Assembly (NCBI GenBank): GCA_019753105.1
Contig: JAIELJ010000012.1
Span: forward strand, 248,001-312,000
DNA length: 64,000 nt
Origin: Hyphomonadaceae bacterium
Lineage (GTDB): Bacteria > Pseudomonadota > Alphaproteobacteria > Caulobacterales > Aquidulcibacteraceae
Reading direction: 5' to 3'
The notes beneath the pieces were generated by a model. The model searched no databases. It saw nothing but the letters and a program-made list of their open reading frames with translations, and was not told the origin of the DNA. Below, piece after piece: positions 34,003 to 43,234 of the stretch (its first letter is position 1; each line of letters begins with the position of its first letter). A program made the position numbers and the translations under genes.

Positions 34003-34964
34003 TGCGCATCTTCGTCACCGGCGCATCCGGCTTCGTCGGCGGCGCGGCGGCGAGGAAGCTCGTAGCGGCGGGGCATGATGTCCGCGCCATGTCGCGCTCT
34101 GAGAAGAGCGACGCCACGATCCGGGCGACCGGCGCGACGCCAGTGCGTTGCGATCTTGAGGACGTGACCGCCCAGCATATCGGTGACGCCGAAGCCATCA
34201 TCCATTGCGCGGCGTTTGTCGAGCAATGGGGCCCGCGCGATGCATGGCGCAAGTTCAACGTCGACGGCACACGCCGGATGTTGGAGGTCTCGCGCCAAGC
34301 TGGCGCCAAGCGTTTCATCCATATCGGCACGGAAGCGGCGCTCTTTCACGGCCAGCATCTGCGCGGCGTCGATGAGACATATCCGCTCGCGCCGCATTCG
34401 CCCTATCCATACTCGGCCACCAAGGCGCGAGCCGAGAAACTCGTGCGCGATGCGAACGCCCCGGCCTTCGAGACCATCGTCCTGCGGCCACGCTTCATCT
34501 GGGGACCGGGTGACACCACACTCTTGCCGACCATCGAGACAATGGCGCGCGAGGGCAAATTCATGTGGATCAACGGCGGCGCCGCGAAAACATCGACGAC
34601 GCACATCGACAATTTGGTTCATGCCATTGAACTGGCGTTGACCAACGGGCGCGGCGGCGAGGCCTATTTCATTCTCGATGACGGAGTGCGCCCGATGCGC
34701 GAGATGATCACCGGGATGGCGACATCGCGCGGCGTGGCGCTGCCCGATAAGTCCGTGCCCGGCTGGGTCGCTGACGCGATCGGCGCGACGTGCGAAACGT
34801 TATGGACCGCGCTGCCGCTAGCGGGTGAACCGCCGCTTACTCGCTTTAGCGCCATGATCATGTCGCGCGACGCGATTCTGAAGGACGATAAAGCGCGCGC
34901 GGAGATGGGCTATCGCCCGGTAATCAGCGTTGAAGACGGTTTGCGAACTTTGCGCGCCGGTTAG
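34002..34964 (+). CDS. NAD-dependent epimerase/dehydratase (extended SDR, 3-beta-HSD-like)
   Basis: A 320-aa extended short-chain dehydrogenase. The nucleotide-binding loop is VTGASGFVGGAAARKL, and the catalytic Tyr-Lys pair lies in YPYSATKARAE. The substrate is likely a sugar nucleotide, sterol-like or flavonoid-like alcohol; the family is too broad to say. Its start overlaps the valS stop (TAATG), so it is translated behind valS. Confidence 0.88.
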   Translation: MRIFVTGASGFVGGAAARKLVAAGHDVRAMSRSEKSDATIRATGATPVRCDLEDVTAQHIGDAEAIIHCAAFVEQWGPRDAWRKFNVDGTRRMLEVSRQAGAKRFIHIGTEAALFHGQHLRGVDETYPLAPHSPYPYSATKARAEKLVRDANAPAFETIVLRPRFIWGPGDTTLLPTIETMAREGKFMWINGGAAKTSTTHIDNLVHAIELALTNGRGGEAYFILDDGVRPMREMITGMATSRGVALPDKSVPGWVADAIGATCETLWTALPLAGEPPLTRFSAMIMSRDAILKDDKARAEMGYRPVISVEDGLRTLRAG

Positions 34965-35024
34965 CGGCGCGTTGCAATCGCCGGCGACGCCGTTCATCCT
35001 CCGTGCGCGGAGGAGGCTTGCTGC

Positions 35025-36005
35025 GTGACTGATATTGTCGATCTCGCCAATCTGGACGACGCGAAGTTTAACGCGCTCTACAAGCAGCGCATCGAGCCCT
35101 GCTTTGAATCGAACGAGGCCGGGCGGCTTGAGGCCGTAAAGCAGTTCAAGTCGCGCGCTTGGATCGCAGCCGGCGTTGTGCTTGCGGGTGGCGCAACGGC
35201 CGCGATGTTCCTCCGCGATTGGCAGGTGGCGCTGATCATTGCTTTCTTTGGCGCGATCATCGGCGGCGTGATCGCGTATCAGCCGCTGGCAAATCTCGGA
35301 AAGAAGCTGAAGCAAGAGTATTGCACCGCGATCGCGCAAGCGATGGGCGCCAACTTCACGCTCGCCGGCTTCGATCCTCCGGCGTTCGCCCGTTTGCGCG
35401 AAATGAGCCTAGTGCCGAGTTTCTCGCGCTCCAACTTTGAGGATATCTTCCATGGCGATCACAAGGGCGCGAGCTTTGATCTCTACGAAGCGCATCTCGA
35501 ACAGCGCAGCACCGACAGCAAGGGCCGCACGCGCTATACGACGGTCTTCCGCGGCCAGCTCATCCGCATGCATTTCCCGCGTGAGTTTCTCGGCGTGACC
35601 ATCGTCCGGCGCGACGCGGGCGTGTTCAATGCTTTCGGTGGCGGCAAGCGCAATGGCCAGAAATTGGAGCGGGTGCGGCTTGTCTCTTCCGAGTTCGAAA
35701 AAGCCTTCGAGGTCTGGGGCACAGATCAAGTCGAGGCGCGCTATTTGCTGCATCCGGTGATGATGGAGCGGTTGATCGATCTGGAGCGGGGCTTGAAAGG
35801 CAAGCGCATTCGTTGCGCGTTTGAAGAAGGCGATCTGCTGGTGGCCGTCGAGGGCGGCAATCTCTTTGAGCCTGGCGATCTCTTCAAGCCGCTCGTCGAT
35901 CCCGCCCGTGCACGGCGGATCGTCGATGAGATCGCCGGTGTTGTGAAGGTGATGGATCAGGTGCTGACGGCGCAGGCGCAGCGGCCGCCCGCCGCGCAGG
36001 CCTAG
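35025..36005 (+). CDS. DUF3137 membrane protein
   Basis: A 326-aa protein with a soluble N-terminal segment, two adjacent transmembrane helices (residues about 46-85), and a large C-terminal domain with the DUF3137 pattern (SNFEDIFHGDHKGASFDLYE, RGQLIRMHFPREFLG, and LERGLKGKRIRCAFEEGDLL). Function is unknown. GGAGGAGG upstream supports the GTG start at 35025. Its TAG shares CTAG with the convergent WD40 gene. Confidence 0.88.
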   Translation: MTDIVDLANLDDAKFNALYKQRIEPCFESNEAGRLEAVKQFKSRAWIAAGVVLAGGATAAMFLRDWQVALIIAFFGAIIGGVIAYQPLANLGKKLKQEYCTAIAQAMGANFTLAGFDPPAFARLREMSLVPSFSRSNFEDIFHGDHKGASFDLYEAHLEQRSTDSKGRTRYTTVFRGQLIRMHFPREFLGVTIVRRDAGVFNAFGGGKRNGQKLERVRLVSSEFEKAFEVWGTDQVEARYLLHPVMMERLIDLERGLKGKRIRCAFEEGDLLVAVEGGNLFEPGDLFKPLVDPARARRIVDEIAGVVKVMDQVLTAQAQRPPAAQA

Positions 36006-36997
36006 ACCGCAACGATCGCGCCGCGCCCGGCTTCGTCGCCGATGGCGAGGTGCTTGCCTTGAGCGTCCCAAGCAAGCGCGGTGACCGCGCCTTCTCCCGG
36101 CTCATCGGCTTCCATGCCCATATTGTCGGTGAAGCGCACGAGATGCACGACGCCGTCGGCATAGCCGATCGCGAGCACTTCCTCGGTTGGATGAAACGCA
36201 ACGGCCGTGACCAGCGCCTCGCGCTCGCCCGGCTGCAGCGGCGGTTTGCCTTGGGGCCCGAGCTTGCCGACGAAGGGCCATACGATTGCAGCGTTGGCGC
36301 CCGAGGTGGCGAGCCACCGGCCGCGTTTATCCCAAGATAAAGAGCGCGTCTTCGCCGGATAACCGTCCATGCGAAGATCGGTTTTGTCCGGCATGCGCCA
36401 GCCGTGCAGGGAGTTCTCCTGCATGGCGGAGACGATGTACTCGGCATCGGGCGACATGGTGATCGCCAAGTGCGAGCCAACCCAAGGCAATGAGACGCCC
36501 TTGTCGTCAGCCGTCAGCACATAGCGGAGCGTCGCGCCGCCATAATGGCTCGCAACTAGGCGTCGGCCTTTAGCTTCGAGAGCAAGCCCGCCAATGGTAG
36601 AGGGATAGGTGAAGCGATGCGCCTCTCTCCCCTCGCGAAAGACAATCGCTTGCTTGCCAACGCCCGCCACGATGACGTTTGAAACGGGGCTAACGGCAAG
36701 GTGGTCGACCCACTTGCCGAGTTCGGCCAGCGTTTCAGTCGCGCCATCAGGCGAGACCAGCACGACGCGACCGTCGTCACCACCGGTGATCAGTCGTTTG
36801 CCATCGGGATGCAGCGCGCTGCTGAGGATTGCGCCGTCGTTCGCTTGATGTGGCGCACTGAGTTTCGCCTCAAGCCCAGCTGTGCGAACGGTGCCATCCC
36901 CTAGCGCAAACAGAGCCGTGTCGCCGATCCAGTGCGCCGCCGTCGCCGGTGCGCCGAGCGCGAGCCGCTGGCCGTTGACATAAACTTGCGCTGTCAC
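36002..36997 (-). CDS. WD40 repeat beta-propeller protein
   Basis: A 331-aa cytoplasmic protein with about seven WD40-like blades, e.g. LHPDGKRLITGGDDGRVVLV, SWDKRGRWLATSGANAAIVW and AFHPTEEVLAIGYADGVVHL. The GTG start at 36997 overlaps the TGA of the cobW-type gene (GTGA), fixing the start and implying coupled expression. The longer reading frame upstream reads through the neighbour and is not real. It may serve as a scaffold for the metal-chaperone GTPase; that is inferred from coupling. Confidence 0.88.
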   Translation of the reverse strand: MTAQVYVNGQRLALGAPATAAHWIGDTALFALGDGTVRTAGLEAKLSAPHQANDGAILSSALHPDGKRLITGGDDGRVVLVSPDGATETLAELGKWVDHLAVSPVSNVIVAGVGKQAIVFREGREAHRFTYPSTIGGLALEAKGRRLVASHYGGATLRYVLTADDKGVSLPWVGSHLAITMSPDAEYIVSAMQENSLHGWRMPDKTDLRMDGYPAKTRSLSWDKRGRWLATSGANAAIVWPFVGKLGPQGKPPLQPGEREALVTAVAFHPTEEVLAIGYADGVVHLVRFTDNMGMEADEPGEGAVTALAWDAQGKHLAIGDEAGRGAIVAV

Positions 36998-38037
36998 GCC
37001 GCACACGCGGCGAAGGCGCTTTCGAGTTCGGCGCGATTGAGATTGCGGCCAATGAAGACGAGGCGGGAGACGCGCGGTTCGCCGTCGCGCCAATCACGCT
37101 GCGTATCGCCTTCGACGATCATATGGACACCCTGAATGACGAAGCGCTTTGGCTCATCAGGGAACGCGATAATGCCCTTGAGGCGTAGAATGTCCGGTCC
37201 GCGCTCCTGCGTGATCTGATTGATCCACGGCAAGAGCTTCTCCGGGTTGATCAGCTTATCGGTGGAGAGCGAAACGCTCGTGATGCCGGACGCGGCAACG
37301 TGATCGTGCGCGTGGTCATCATGATGATGGTGATGGTCGTGATGATCATGGTCGTGATCGTGGTTATGCGCGCACGCGTCGTCGCAATCATGGTCGGGGA
37401 GGAAATGCGGATCGATCTCTGTGACGCGTTCGAGATCAAACGCGCCCAGGTTCAAAATTGCATCGAGCGCGATGTCACCGCGTGTCATTTTATGGAGCCG
37501 GGCGGTGGCGTTCACCGTGCGCAGGGCGCGCTCGATTGCGGTGAGTTCGTCCTTGCTGACCAAGTCGGTCTTGTTCAGCAGGATCACATCAGCAAAAGCA
37601 ATCTGCTCGGCGGCTTCCTCGGATGTCTTTAGCTGCTCAAGCACGTGCTTTGCATCGACGACCGTTACGATCGCGTCGAGCTTCGTCTTGGCGCGCACGT
37701 CTGCATCGACGAAGAAAGTCTGCGCCACCGGCGCCGGTTTCGCCAAACCGGTGGTCTCGACAAGGATCGCGTCGAAGCGACCTTTGCGCTTCATCAAACC
37801 TTCAATGATGCGGATGAGATCGCCGCGCACGGTGCAGCACACGCAGCCATTGTTCATCTCGAACACTTCCTCGTCGGCGTCGACGATGAGGTCGTTATCG
37901 ATGCCGATCTCGCCGAACTCATTGACGATGACGGCGTACTTCTTGCCGTGCTGTTCGGTCAGGATGCGGTTCAGGAGGGTGGTTTTGCCGGCGCCCAGGA
38001 AACCTGTGAGCACCGTAACGGGAACGGGTTCTGACAT
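36994..38037 (-). CDS. CobW/COG0523-family GTPase (putative zinc metallochaperone)
   Basis: A 347-aa G3E-class GTPase. Walker A is GFLGAGKTTLLN, the metal motif is NGCVCCTVRGD (CxCC), then VETTGLAKPAPV and the NKTD guanine-specificity motif (LLNKTDLV). A histidine/aspartate-rich stretch of about 40 residues follows the middle (around 215-255), fit for metal storage. The C-terminal CobW_C domain is present. Relatives insert or supply zinc or cobalt under limitation. No Zur box was identified upstream. It is coupled to the WD40 gene. Confidence 0.92.
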   Translation of the reverse strand: MSEPVPVTVLTGFLGAGKTTLLNRILTEQHGKKYAVIVNEFGEIGIDNDLIVDADEEVFEMNNGCVCCTVRGDLIRIIEGLMKRKGRFDAILVETTGLAKPAPVAQTFFVDADVRAKTKLDAIVTVVDAKHVLEQLKTSEEAAEQIAFADVILLNKTDLVSKDELTAIERALRTVNATARLHKMTRGDIALDAILNLGAFDLERVTEIDPHFLPDHDCDDACAHNHDHDHDHHDHHHHHDDHAHDHVAASGITSVSLSTDKLINPEKLLPWINQITQERGPDILRLKGIIAFPDEPKRFVIQGVHMIVEGDTQRDWRDGEPRVSRLVFIGRNLNRAELESAFAACAA

Positions 38038-38106
38038 GCCCGCATAGATAGCTATTCCGGGCCCGCGCGCCAGCGGCTAGGCTGCCGCAAGAAGTGGGGA
38101 GAAGCC

Positions 38107-40056
38107 ATGAAGGGCTGGATGCGCTGGGTTTTGCTGATCGGCGGGGGTCTGTTCGCCGCAGCGCTCATGGGAGCGGGGCTCCTGGCCTATCTGGTGACGC
38201 GGCTCGACGTGCGCGGCGAGGTGGAGCGGGTGGTCGAGAGCGCCACCGGACGCGATCTTGTGATCAACGGCAATGTCGGGGTGAGCTATTGGCCGGTTCT
38301 CGGCCTGCGCGCCGAGGACGCCACGCTTTCGAACGTTGAAGGCGGCCGCGCCCCGGCTTTCATCACCGCCGATGAAATCGACATCGGCGTCGAGATTGGG
38401 CCGCTGTTCGAGCGCCAGGTGGTGGTGCGTCGGTTGGTGTTCCAGCGCCCCCAGATCAATTTGGAAGTGAATGCGGAGGGCGAGCCCAATTGGGTGCTCG
38501 AACCGCGCCGCGCGCCTCCGGGCACGCCGCCCACTCCGCCAACCAGTGGCGAGCCGGGCATCGATATCGCGCGCGCGAACTTGCGCGAGATCAGGATCAG
38601 TGATGGCGCCGTGAGCTTTTTTGACGCGCGCCGTGGCGCCGGTTGGCAAGTGGGCGAGGTCGATCTGAGTTCGGCCATCACAAGCCTGGATGAGCCCATG
38701 CGTGTCGAGGGCTCGCTGCTCTACAATGATCGACCCGTTGAACTCGACATGGTTGTGGCGCGGCCGGGCGCTGCGTCGCGGGGTGAATTGAGCCCAATCA
38801 CGATCGAGATTGAAAGCGAACTTATCAATGTGTCGTTCGCCGGTCAGACGGTGGCGACCTCGGGCGAACTGGCAGGCAATGTCCGCGCGTCCGGCGCAAA
38901 CTTGCGCGATCTTGCGGCTTGGAGCGGCACGCCTCTGCGCGGCGCGGCATTCGGGCAATTCGCGGTTGCTGGCCGTCTGGTCGTAGGCGGCGGCGCTTAT
39001 ACATTTTCAAACGCTGGATTCTCAGTTGATCGCGTGCGCGGACGCGGGGACTTCGTGCTGTCGGAACTGCGCGACAAGCCATACCTCAGCGGCCGCCTCG
39101 AGCTTTTCGATTTCGACCTGAACCCCTACCTCACCGGCGAGGCGATGCCTGCGCCAACGGAAGGTGAAGCAGAAGTCGCCGCTGCGATGCCGGATGCGGG
39201 CCAAAGCGCGCCAACCGCTGAAATCGCTGTCGTTGACGCTCCGCCGCGGGCGCTTGACGTACGCGAGGCGCCGAGTGGCGCGCCCATCGATTTTTCTGGT
39301 CTGCAGGCGATCAACGCCGATCTCGAATTGGTCACGCATGCCGTGTTGGTGCAGCGTATGCGCGTTGATAGCGCGCGGCTGAACTTGGTGATCAATGACG
39401 GCTATATGGCCGCAACGCTGCATAACCTGACGCTGTATGGCGGCTCCGGCCGTGGGCGCTTCGAGATCGACGCGCGCGCTGCGAGCCCGCGCATGGTCCA
39501 AGATCTGGCGTTCACAGGCGTCGATGCGCGCCGCTTCCTCACTGACGCGATCAATTTCGGCAACATTGAAGGGCGCGCCGAAATGAGCATCCGGATAGAC
39601 ACCGAAGGTAGAACGCAAACTGAGATGCTGCGGGCAGCGGACGGTCGCATCCATTTGGAGGTTGTATCTGGCGTGCTGCACGGCGTTGATCTTGGTGGCG
39701 TTGCAACAACCATTCGCAATGCGTTGCGCGGTGAGTTGATTGCACCCGAGGCGCGGACGCCCTTCCAAGGCTTTTCCGCCACGTTCGCGGTCGCAGACGG
39801 CGTGCTGGCGAGCGACAATGTTTCGTTCAATACGACGGACTTGCGCATCCCTGGCATCGGCGTGATCGATGTCGGCGGCCGGCGGATCGATTTGCGGCTT
39901 GCGCCTCGCTCGCCGCGTGGCGGCGTCGTGTTTCCGTTTTCGATCCGGGGGCCGTGGGCGCAGCTCTCATACGCAAGCGATATGAATGACCGCGCACAGG
40001 TGGAGATTCTAGCGCGCGTGCGTGAAGTGGAGGCAGCATCGCGCCGGGCGCAGTAA
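38107..40056 (+). CDS. AsmA family protein
   Basis: A 649-aa envelope protein with one N-terminal transmembrane helix (residues about 7-30). The AsmA N-terminal block follows (VVESATGRDLVINGNVGVSY), and the C-terminal AsmA domain lies near residues 480-620 (NIEGRAEMSIRIDTEGRT, DNVSFNTTDLRIPGIGVIDV). A Pro/Ala-rich insert of about 60 residues separates the two parts. AsmA-like proteins form bridge-like lipid-transfer structures between membranes. The pattern supports the family; the lipid is unknown. Confidence 0.9.
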   Translation: MKGWMRWVLLIGGGLFAAALMGAGLLAYLVTRLDVRGEVERVVESATGRDLVINGNVGVSYWPVLGLRAEDATLSNVEGGRAPAFITADEIDIGVEIGPLFERQVVVRRLVFQRPQINLEVNAEGEPNWVLEPRRAPPGTPPTPPTSGEPGIDIARANLREIRISDGAVSFFDARRGAGWQVGEVDLSSAITSLDEPMRVEGSLLYNDRPVELDMVVARPGAASRGELSPITIEIESELINVSFAGQTVATSGELAGNVRASGANLRDLAAWSGTPLRGAAFGQFAVAGRLVVGGGAYTFSNAGFSVDRVRGRGDFVLSELRDKPYLSGRLELFDFDLNPYLTGEAMPAPTEGEAEVAAAMPDAGQSAPTAEIAVVDAPPRALDVREAPSGAPIDFSGLQAINADLELVTHAVLVQRMRVDSARLNLVINDGYMAATLHNLTLYGGSGRGRFEIDARAASPRMVQDLAFTGVDARRFLTDAINFGNIEGRAEMSIRIDTEGRTQTEMLRAADGRIHLEVVSGVLHGVDLGGVATTIRNALRGELIAPEARTPFQGFSATFAVADGVLASDNVSFNTTDLRIPGIGVIDVGGRRIDLRLAPRSPRGGVVFPFSIRGPWAQLSYASDMNDRAQVEILARVREVEAASRRAQ

Positions 40057-40563
40057 TCAGCGTTCGAGTTCGCTGATCAGCCAAGCGCGCGCGGCGCGCC
40101 ACTGCCGTTTCACGGTGGATGGCGAGGAGCCTTCCAATTCGGCGATCTCTTCCACCGTTAGTCCGGCGAAGAAGCGCTGCTCGACGAGGCGCGCGCGTTC
40201 GGGATCGATTTGTTCGAGCTTGCTCAATGCGGCGTCGAGGTCTTCCAGATCGAGAGCCCCATCGGCTTCTCCTGGCCATTGCGTGGTCACCGGCGGCGCC
40301 TGGCGTTTGGCGGCGCGCAGACGGCGGAGCTCATCCATCAGGATCTGTCGCATCACCCGCGCCGACAGCGACAGGAAGTGGGTGCGGCCGCGGATTTCGA
40401 TCCGGTTCAGATCGAAGATTTTGATCGCCGCGGCGTGGGCGAGGTCGGTCGGCTGGATCTGCAGTTTCTGGGCGTCGCCATTCAGCACGCCGCGGGCGAC
40501 GCGGCGGAACTCGTCATAATGGGCGACGAGAAGGTCTTTCTGGTCAGGGGCTTGAGCCGGCAC
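40057..40563 (-). CDS. ECF-family sigma factor encoded behind a Ser/Thr kinase
   Basis: A 168-aa sigma factor of the PF07638 (Sigma70_ECF) kind. Region 2 is seen in LQIQPTDLAHAAAIKIFDLN and the stretch HFLSLSARVMRQILMDELRR. Region 4 is in FFAGLTVEEIAELEGSSPST followed by VKRQWRAARAWL. No upstream in-frame ATG fits, so a GTG start at 40563 is assumed; this is uncertain. It lies 77 bases downstream of the kinase on the same strand, a pairing known for this ECF group where phosphorylation may control the sigma factor. Confidence 0.85.
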   Translation of the reverse strand: MPAQAPDQKDLLVAHYDEFRRVARGVLNGDAQKLQIQPTDLAHAAAIKIFDLNRIEIRGRTHFLSLSARVMRQILMDELRRLRAAKRQAPPVTTQWPGEADGALDLEDLDAALSKLEQIDPERARLVEQRFFAGLTVEEIAELEGSSPSTVKRQWRAARAWLISELER

Positions 40564-40639
40564 ATGACAATTCTGGCGGCTCTGCCGGGTGGTTACAACC
40601 TCCCGAGACGCCAAGGGGCAAAGTCCCGGCGGCGCTCCC

Positions 40640-43012
40640 CTAGATTCGTGGGCCCAAGCCTGCCCGCGGTGGGTTGCAGGCGCGGCGAACAAAGCTCTGC
40701 GCCTCTGCCAGTGTCACCGTTCTGTCGCGATCAGACATGGCGCCCGCGGCGTTGAGTTCCTCGTAAATCGCCAGCCCCTCATCCCAGGCGACGCAAGCGC
40801 GGGGATACGCGCCCGCGTTGTAGGAATTGCCGCCATGGGTCATCAACGCGGCGGCAAGGCTTCTCTTGGCGCCCGCGGCGCCGCCGGCCCGCCGGACCAG
40901 TTCACGGTGCGCGGCGATGACTTCTTGGCCGGCGGCGTAGCTTTCGTTGAAGCGGCGAAGGTCGCCAAGGACCTGCGCATAGACTTCCGTGGAGATCGCC
41001 ACCATGCGGATGGCCCCGGCGTCGTTGGGATCGCGCTCTCGCATGCGTCGCGCTACGGCCACGGATTCTTCTATCGTCGCGCGCGCCGCGTCGTCGCGGC
41101 CGTTGCTCCGGTGCACGACAGCGCTGAACCACAAAGCGATCGCCAAGCTGCGCATGTATGACGGATTATTGGGCGCCGCCTGCGTGACCGCACGCTGCTG
41201 CGCGACGGCGCGCTCGAGCGTGATGCGAGCCTCCTCGGTGCGCTCTAAGCGGTGCAGCGCATCGCCCATGAGACGTAAGTTGGATCCGCGCGCGCGCATG
41301 ACGTCAATGTTGCCGTTGAAGTCTGGCGGCAGCGCGGCGGCAAACGCTTCTGCCTGTTGATGCAGCGGCAGGGCGTCGGCGTACCTATCGTTCCAGCCGT
41401 ATGAATCCGCTTGGGCCTGCAGAGCGGCGATGTACTGGCGCGCGGCGCGCACATCTTCGGTGCGGTAAGGCTCCAGAATGTCGCGCGCGCGCGCCGCTAA
41501 TGCGAAAGCGTTGTCGGCGTCGTTGTCCGTGTAGAGAGCAGCGCCGGATTGTTCGAGCAAGAGCGTCGCCATTGCGCGCGCTACGCTGGGTTCTTGCGGG
41601 TGCGCCTCGAAGAGCGGCTCCAGAATACTTTGCGCCTGAGCAAGCAGGGCATTTGCGTCCTGGTAGCGTCCGAGTTCGCTAGCCTGGCCGCCGCCGACGA
41701 CCTGCGCGAGGCGCAAAAAGCCAAGCCCTGCCTCCACACGCACGTCCACTGGCGCATTCGGATCGGCGGCAAGCGCTTCGAGATAGGTGAGGCTCGTGCG
41801 CGCGAGCATCTCGCGCGCGGTCGTCGTCCCGGAAACGTTCGACACCTCGTCGAACACGTCAAACAGCATTGAATTAGCGATGGCGCGCGTTTGCTCGAAG
41901 CGTTCTTCCGCCAAGGCACGGGCGCGTTCGGCGCGCGCGTTCGCGACCAGCGTCACCGCAAGGCCGCCAGCCAACAATGCGAACGCCGCAATGCTCGCCG
42001 TCAGCGCCCCGCTATGGCGCGCAGCAAACTTACGCAGGCGATAGCCGGCTTTGCGCGAATAGGCGTTCACTGGTTGTCGCGTGCGCCAAGCGTCGAGGTC
42101 GGCGCGTAGTGCATCGACACTCGGATACCGGTCCTGCGGTTCGCTCGCGCACGCGCGCGCTATAATGGCGCGGATTTCCGCTTCATCAGGCTTCGGCGCG
42201 AGCAGATCATCGAGCAGACGGCCCAGTGAGTAGATGTCGGCGGATGTTGTCACCGGCGCGCCAAGCATGCGCTCGGGCGCGGCGTAGCCTGGTGTCATGG
42301 TCAGCGCCGCTGCAGCGCCTTCGCGCGCGGCGTCATCGGCGGGGCGAGCGATGCCGAAGTCTATGAGTTTGGACACGCCCTCGGCGGTCACCAGCACGTT
42401 AGCCGGCGTCAGATCGCGGTGAACGACAAGACGCGCATGCGCGAACGCAACGGCATCGCAGATGTCAGTGAAGATGCGCAAACGCTCAGCGCGCGAGGCA
42501 TTGCGCTCCCGCGCCCAGTCGAGAAGCGGCGCGCCGTCGACATATTCCATGACGATGTAGGGCGAGCCCGTTTCGGTTTCGCCGCCATCGTACAAGCGGG
42601 CGATGTTGGGATGGGTCAGCAGCGCAAGCGTCTGCCGCTCGCGCTGGAAGCGCTCTACCAAGTCGGGCGAGAAGATGCCCGGCTTGATGATCTTGATGGC
42701 GACAGTGCGCGAGAAATCACCGGAGTCGCGTTCGGCAAGATAGACCGCGCCCATGCCGCCGCGGCCAATGAGCTCGATGATGCGATACGCGCCGAGCCTG
42801 GACGGTACCGCTTCGGCCTCGATCGCTGCAAACGCGCCGGCCGTTCGGACCTTTTCGCTGCTATCGGCGCTCACCAATGCGGTAATGCGCGCGCGCAACT
42901 CTGGCCGACCCGCCGTGTTTTGCTCGATCCAAGTCGGAAGTTCGGCGGCTGGCACATCGAGTGCGGCTTCGAACAGCGCGAGCGCCTCGCGTTCAAGCGC
43001 GGCGTCATTCAT
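40640..43012 (-). CDS. Transmembrane Ser/Thr protein kinase with TPR-like sensor part
   Basis: A 790-aa PknB-type (Hanks) kinase. The glycine loop is IGRGGMGAVYLAER, the VAIK lysine follows, the catalytic loop is HRDLTPANVL (T in place of the common K) and the metal-binding loop is DFGIARP. The kinase domain spans about 65-325. A single transmembrane helix is near 350-370, and the C-terminal ~420 residues are helical TPR-like repeats outside the membrane. The HRDLTPAN change is frequent in kinases beside ECF sigmas. It precedes the ECF gene. Confidence 0.9.
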   Translation of the reverse strand: MNDAALEREALALFEAALDVPAAELPTWIEQNTAGRPELRARITALVSADSSEKVRTAGAFAAIEAEAVPSRLGAYRIIELIGRGGMGAVYLAERDSGDFSRTVAIKIIKPGIFSPDLVERFQRERQTLALLTHPNIARLYDGGETETGSPYIVMEYVDGAPLLDWARERNASRAERLRIFTDICDAVAFAHARLVVHRDLTPANVLVTAEGVSKLIDFGIARPADDAAREGAAAALTMTPGYAAPERMLGAPVTTSADIYSLGRLLDDLLAPKPDEAEIRAIIARACASEPQDRYPSVDALRADLDAWRTRQPVNAYSRKAGYRLRKFAARHSGALTASIAAFALLAGGLAVTLVANARAERARALAEERFEQTRAIANSMLFDVFDEVSNVSGTTTAREMLARTSLTYLEALAADPNAPVDVRVEAGLGFLRLAQVVGGGQASELGRYQDANALLAQAQSILEPLFEAHPQEPSVARAMATLLLEQSGAALYTDNDADNAFALAARARDILEPYRTEDVRAARQYIAALQAQADSYGWNDRYADALPLHQQAEAFAAALPPDFNGNIDVMRARGSNLRLMGDALHRLERTEEARITLERAVAQQRAVTQAAPNNPSYMRSLAIALWFSAVVHRSNGRDDAARATIEESVAVARRMRERDPNDAGAIRMVAISTEVYAQVLGDLRRFNESYAAGQEVIAAHRELVRRAGGAAGAKRSLAAALMTHGGNSYNAGAYPRACVAWDEGLAIYEELNAAGAMSDRDRTVTLAEAQSFVRRACNPPRAGLGPRI

Positions 43013-43234
43013 GGCGCTGTCTCCGCGCAAAATCTCTGCGCAATCTGAGCATTGTCGTCCCCCGAACGGGTGCAGCTAAGCGGCAAGCCCCCTCGCTGGC
43101 AATGCAGCGGCGAGCGCCAGAGGAGATTTTCTTAACCATGCTGACCCGTTTGCCGGGGCGAATACGCCTTTCTTGACATGCGTTGCCTCGCGGATCGCGG
43201 CGGAGGGGCAGCAATCACTCGGAGGGGTAATCAT
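43013..43234. other. Divergent promoter region between kinase and UrcA-type genes
   Basis: 222 bases without a convincing gene. A TTGACA hexamer at 43173-43178 points toward the UrcA gene, but I find no good -10 box at the proper distance, so it is not called a promoter. GGAGGGG just before 43235 is the ribosome site of the next gene. Confidence 0.4.
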
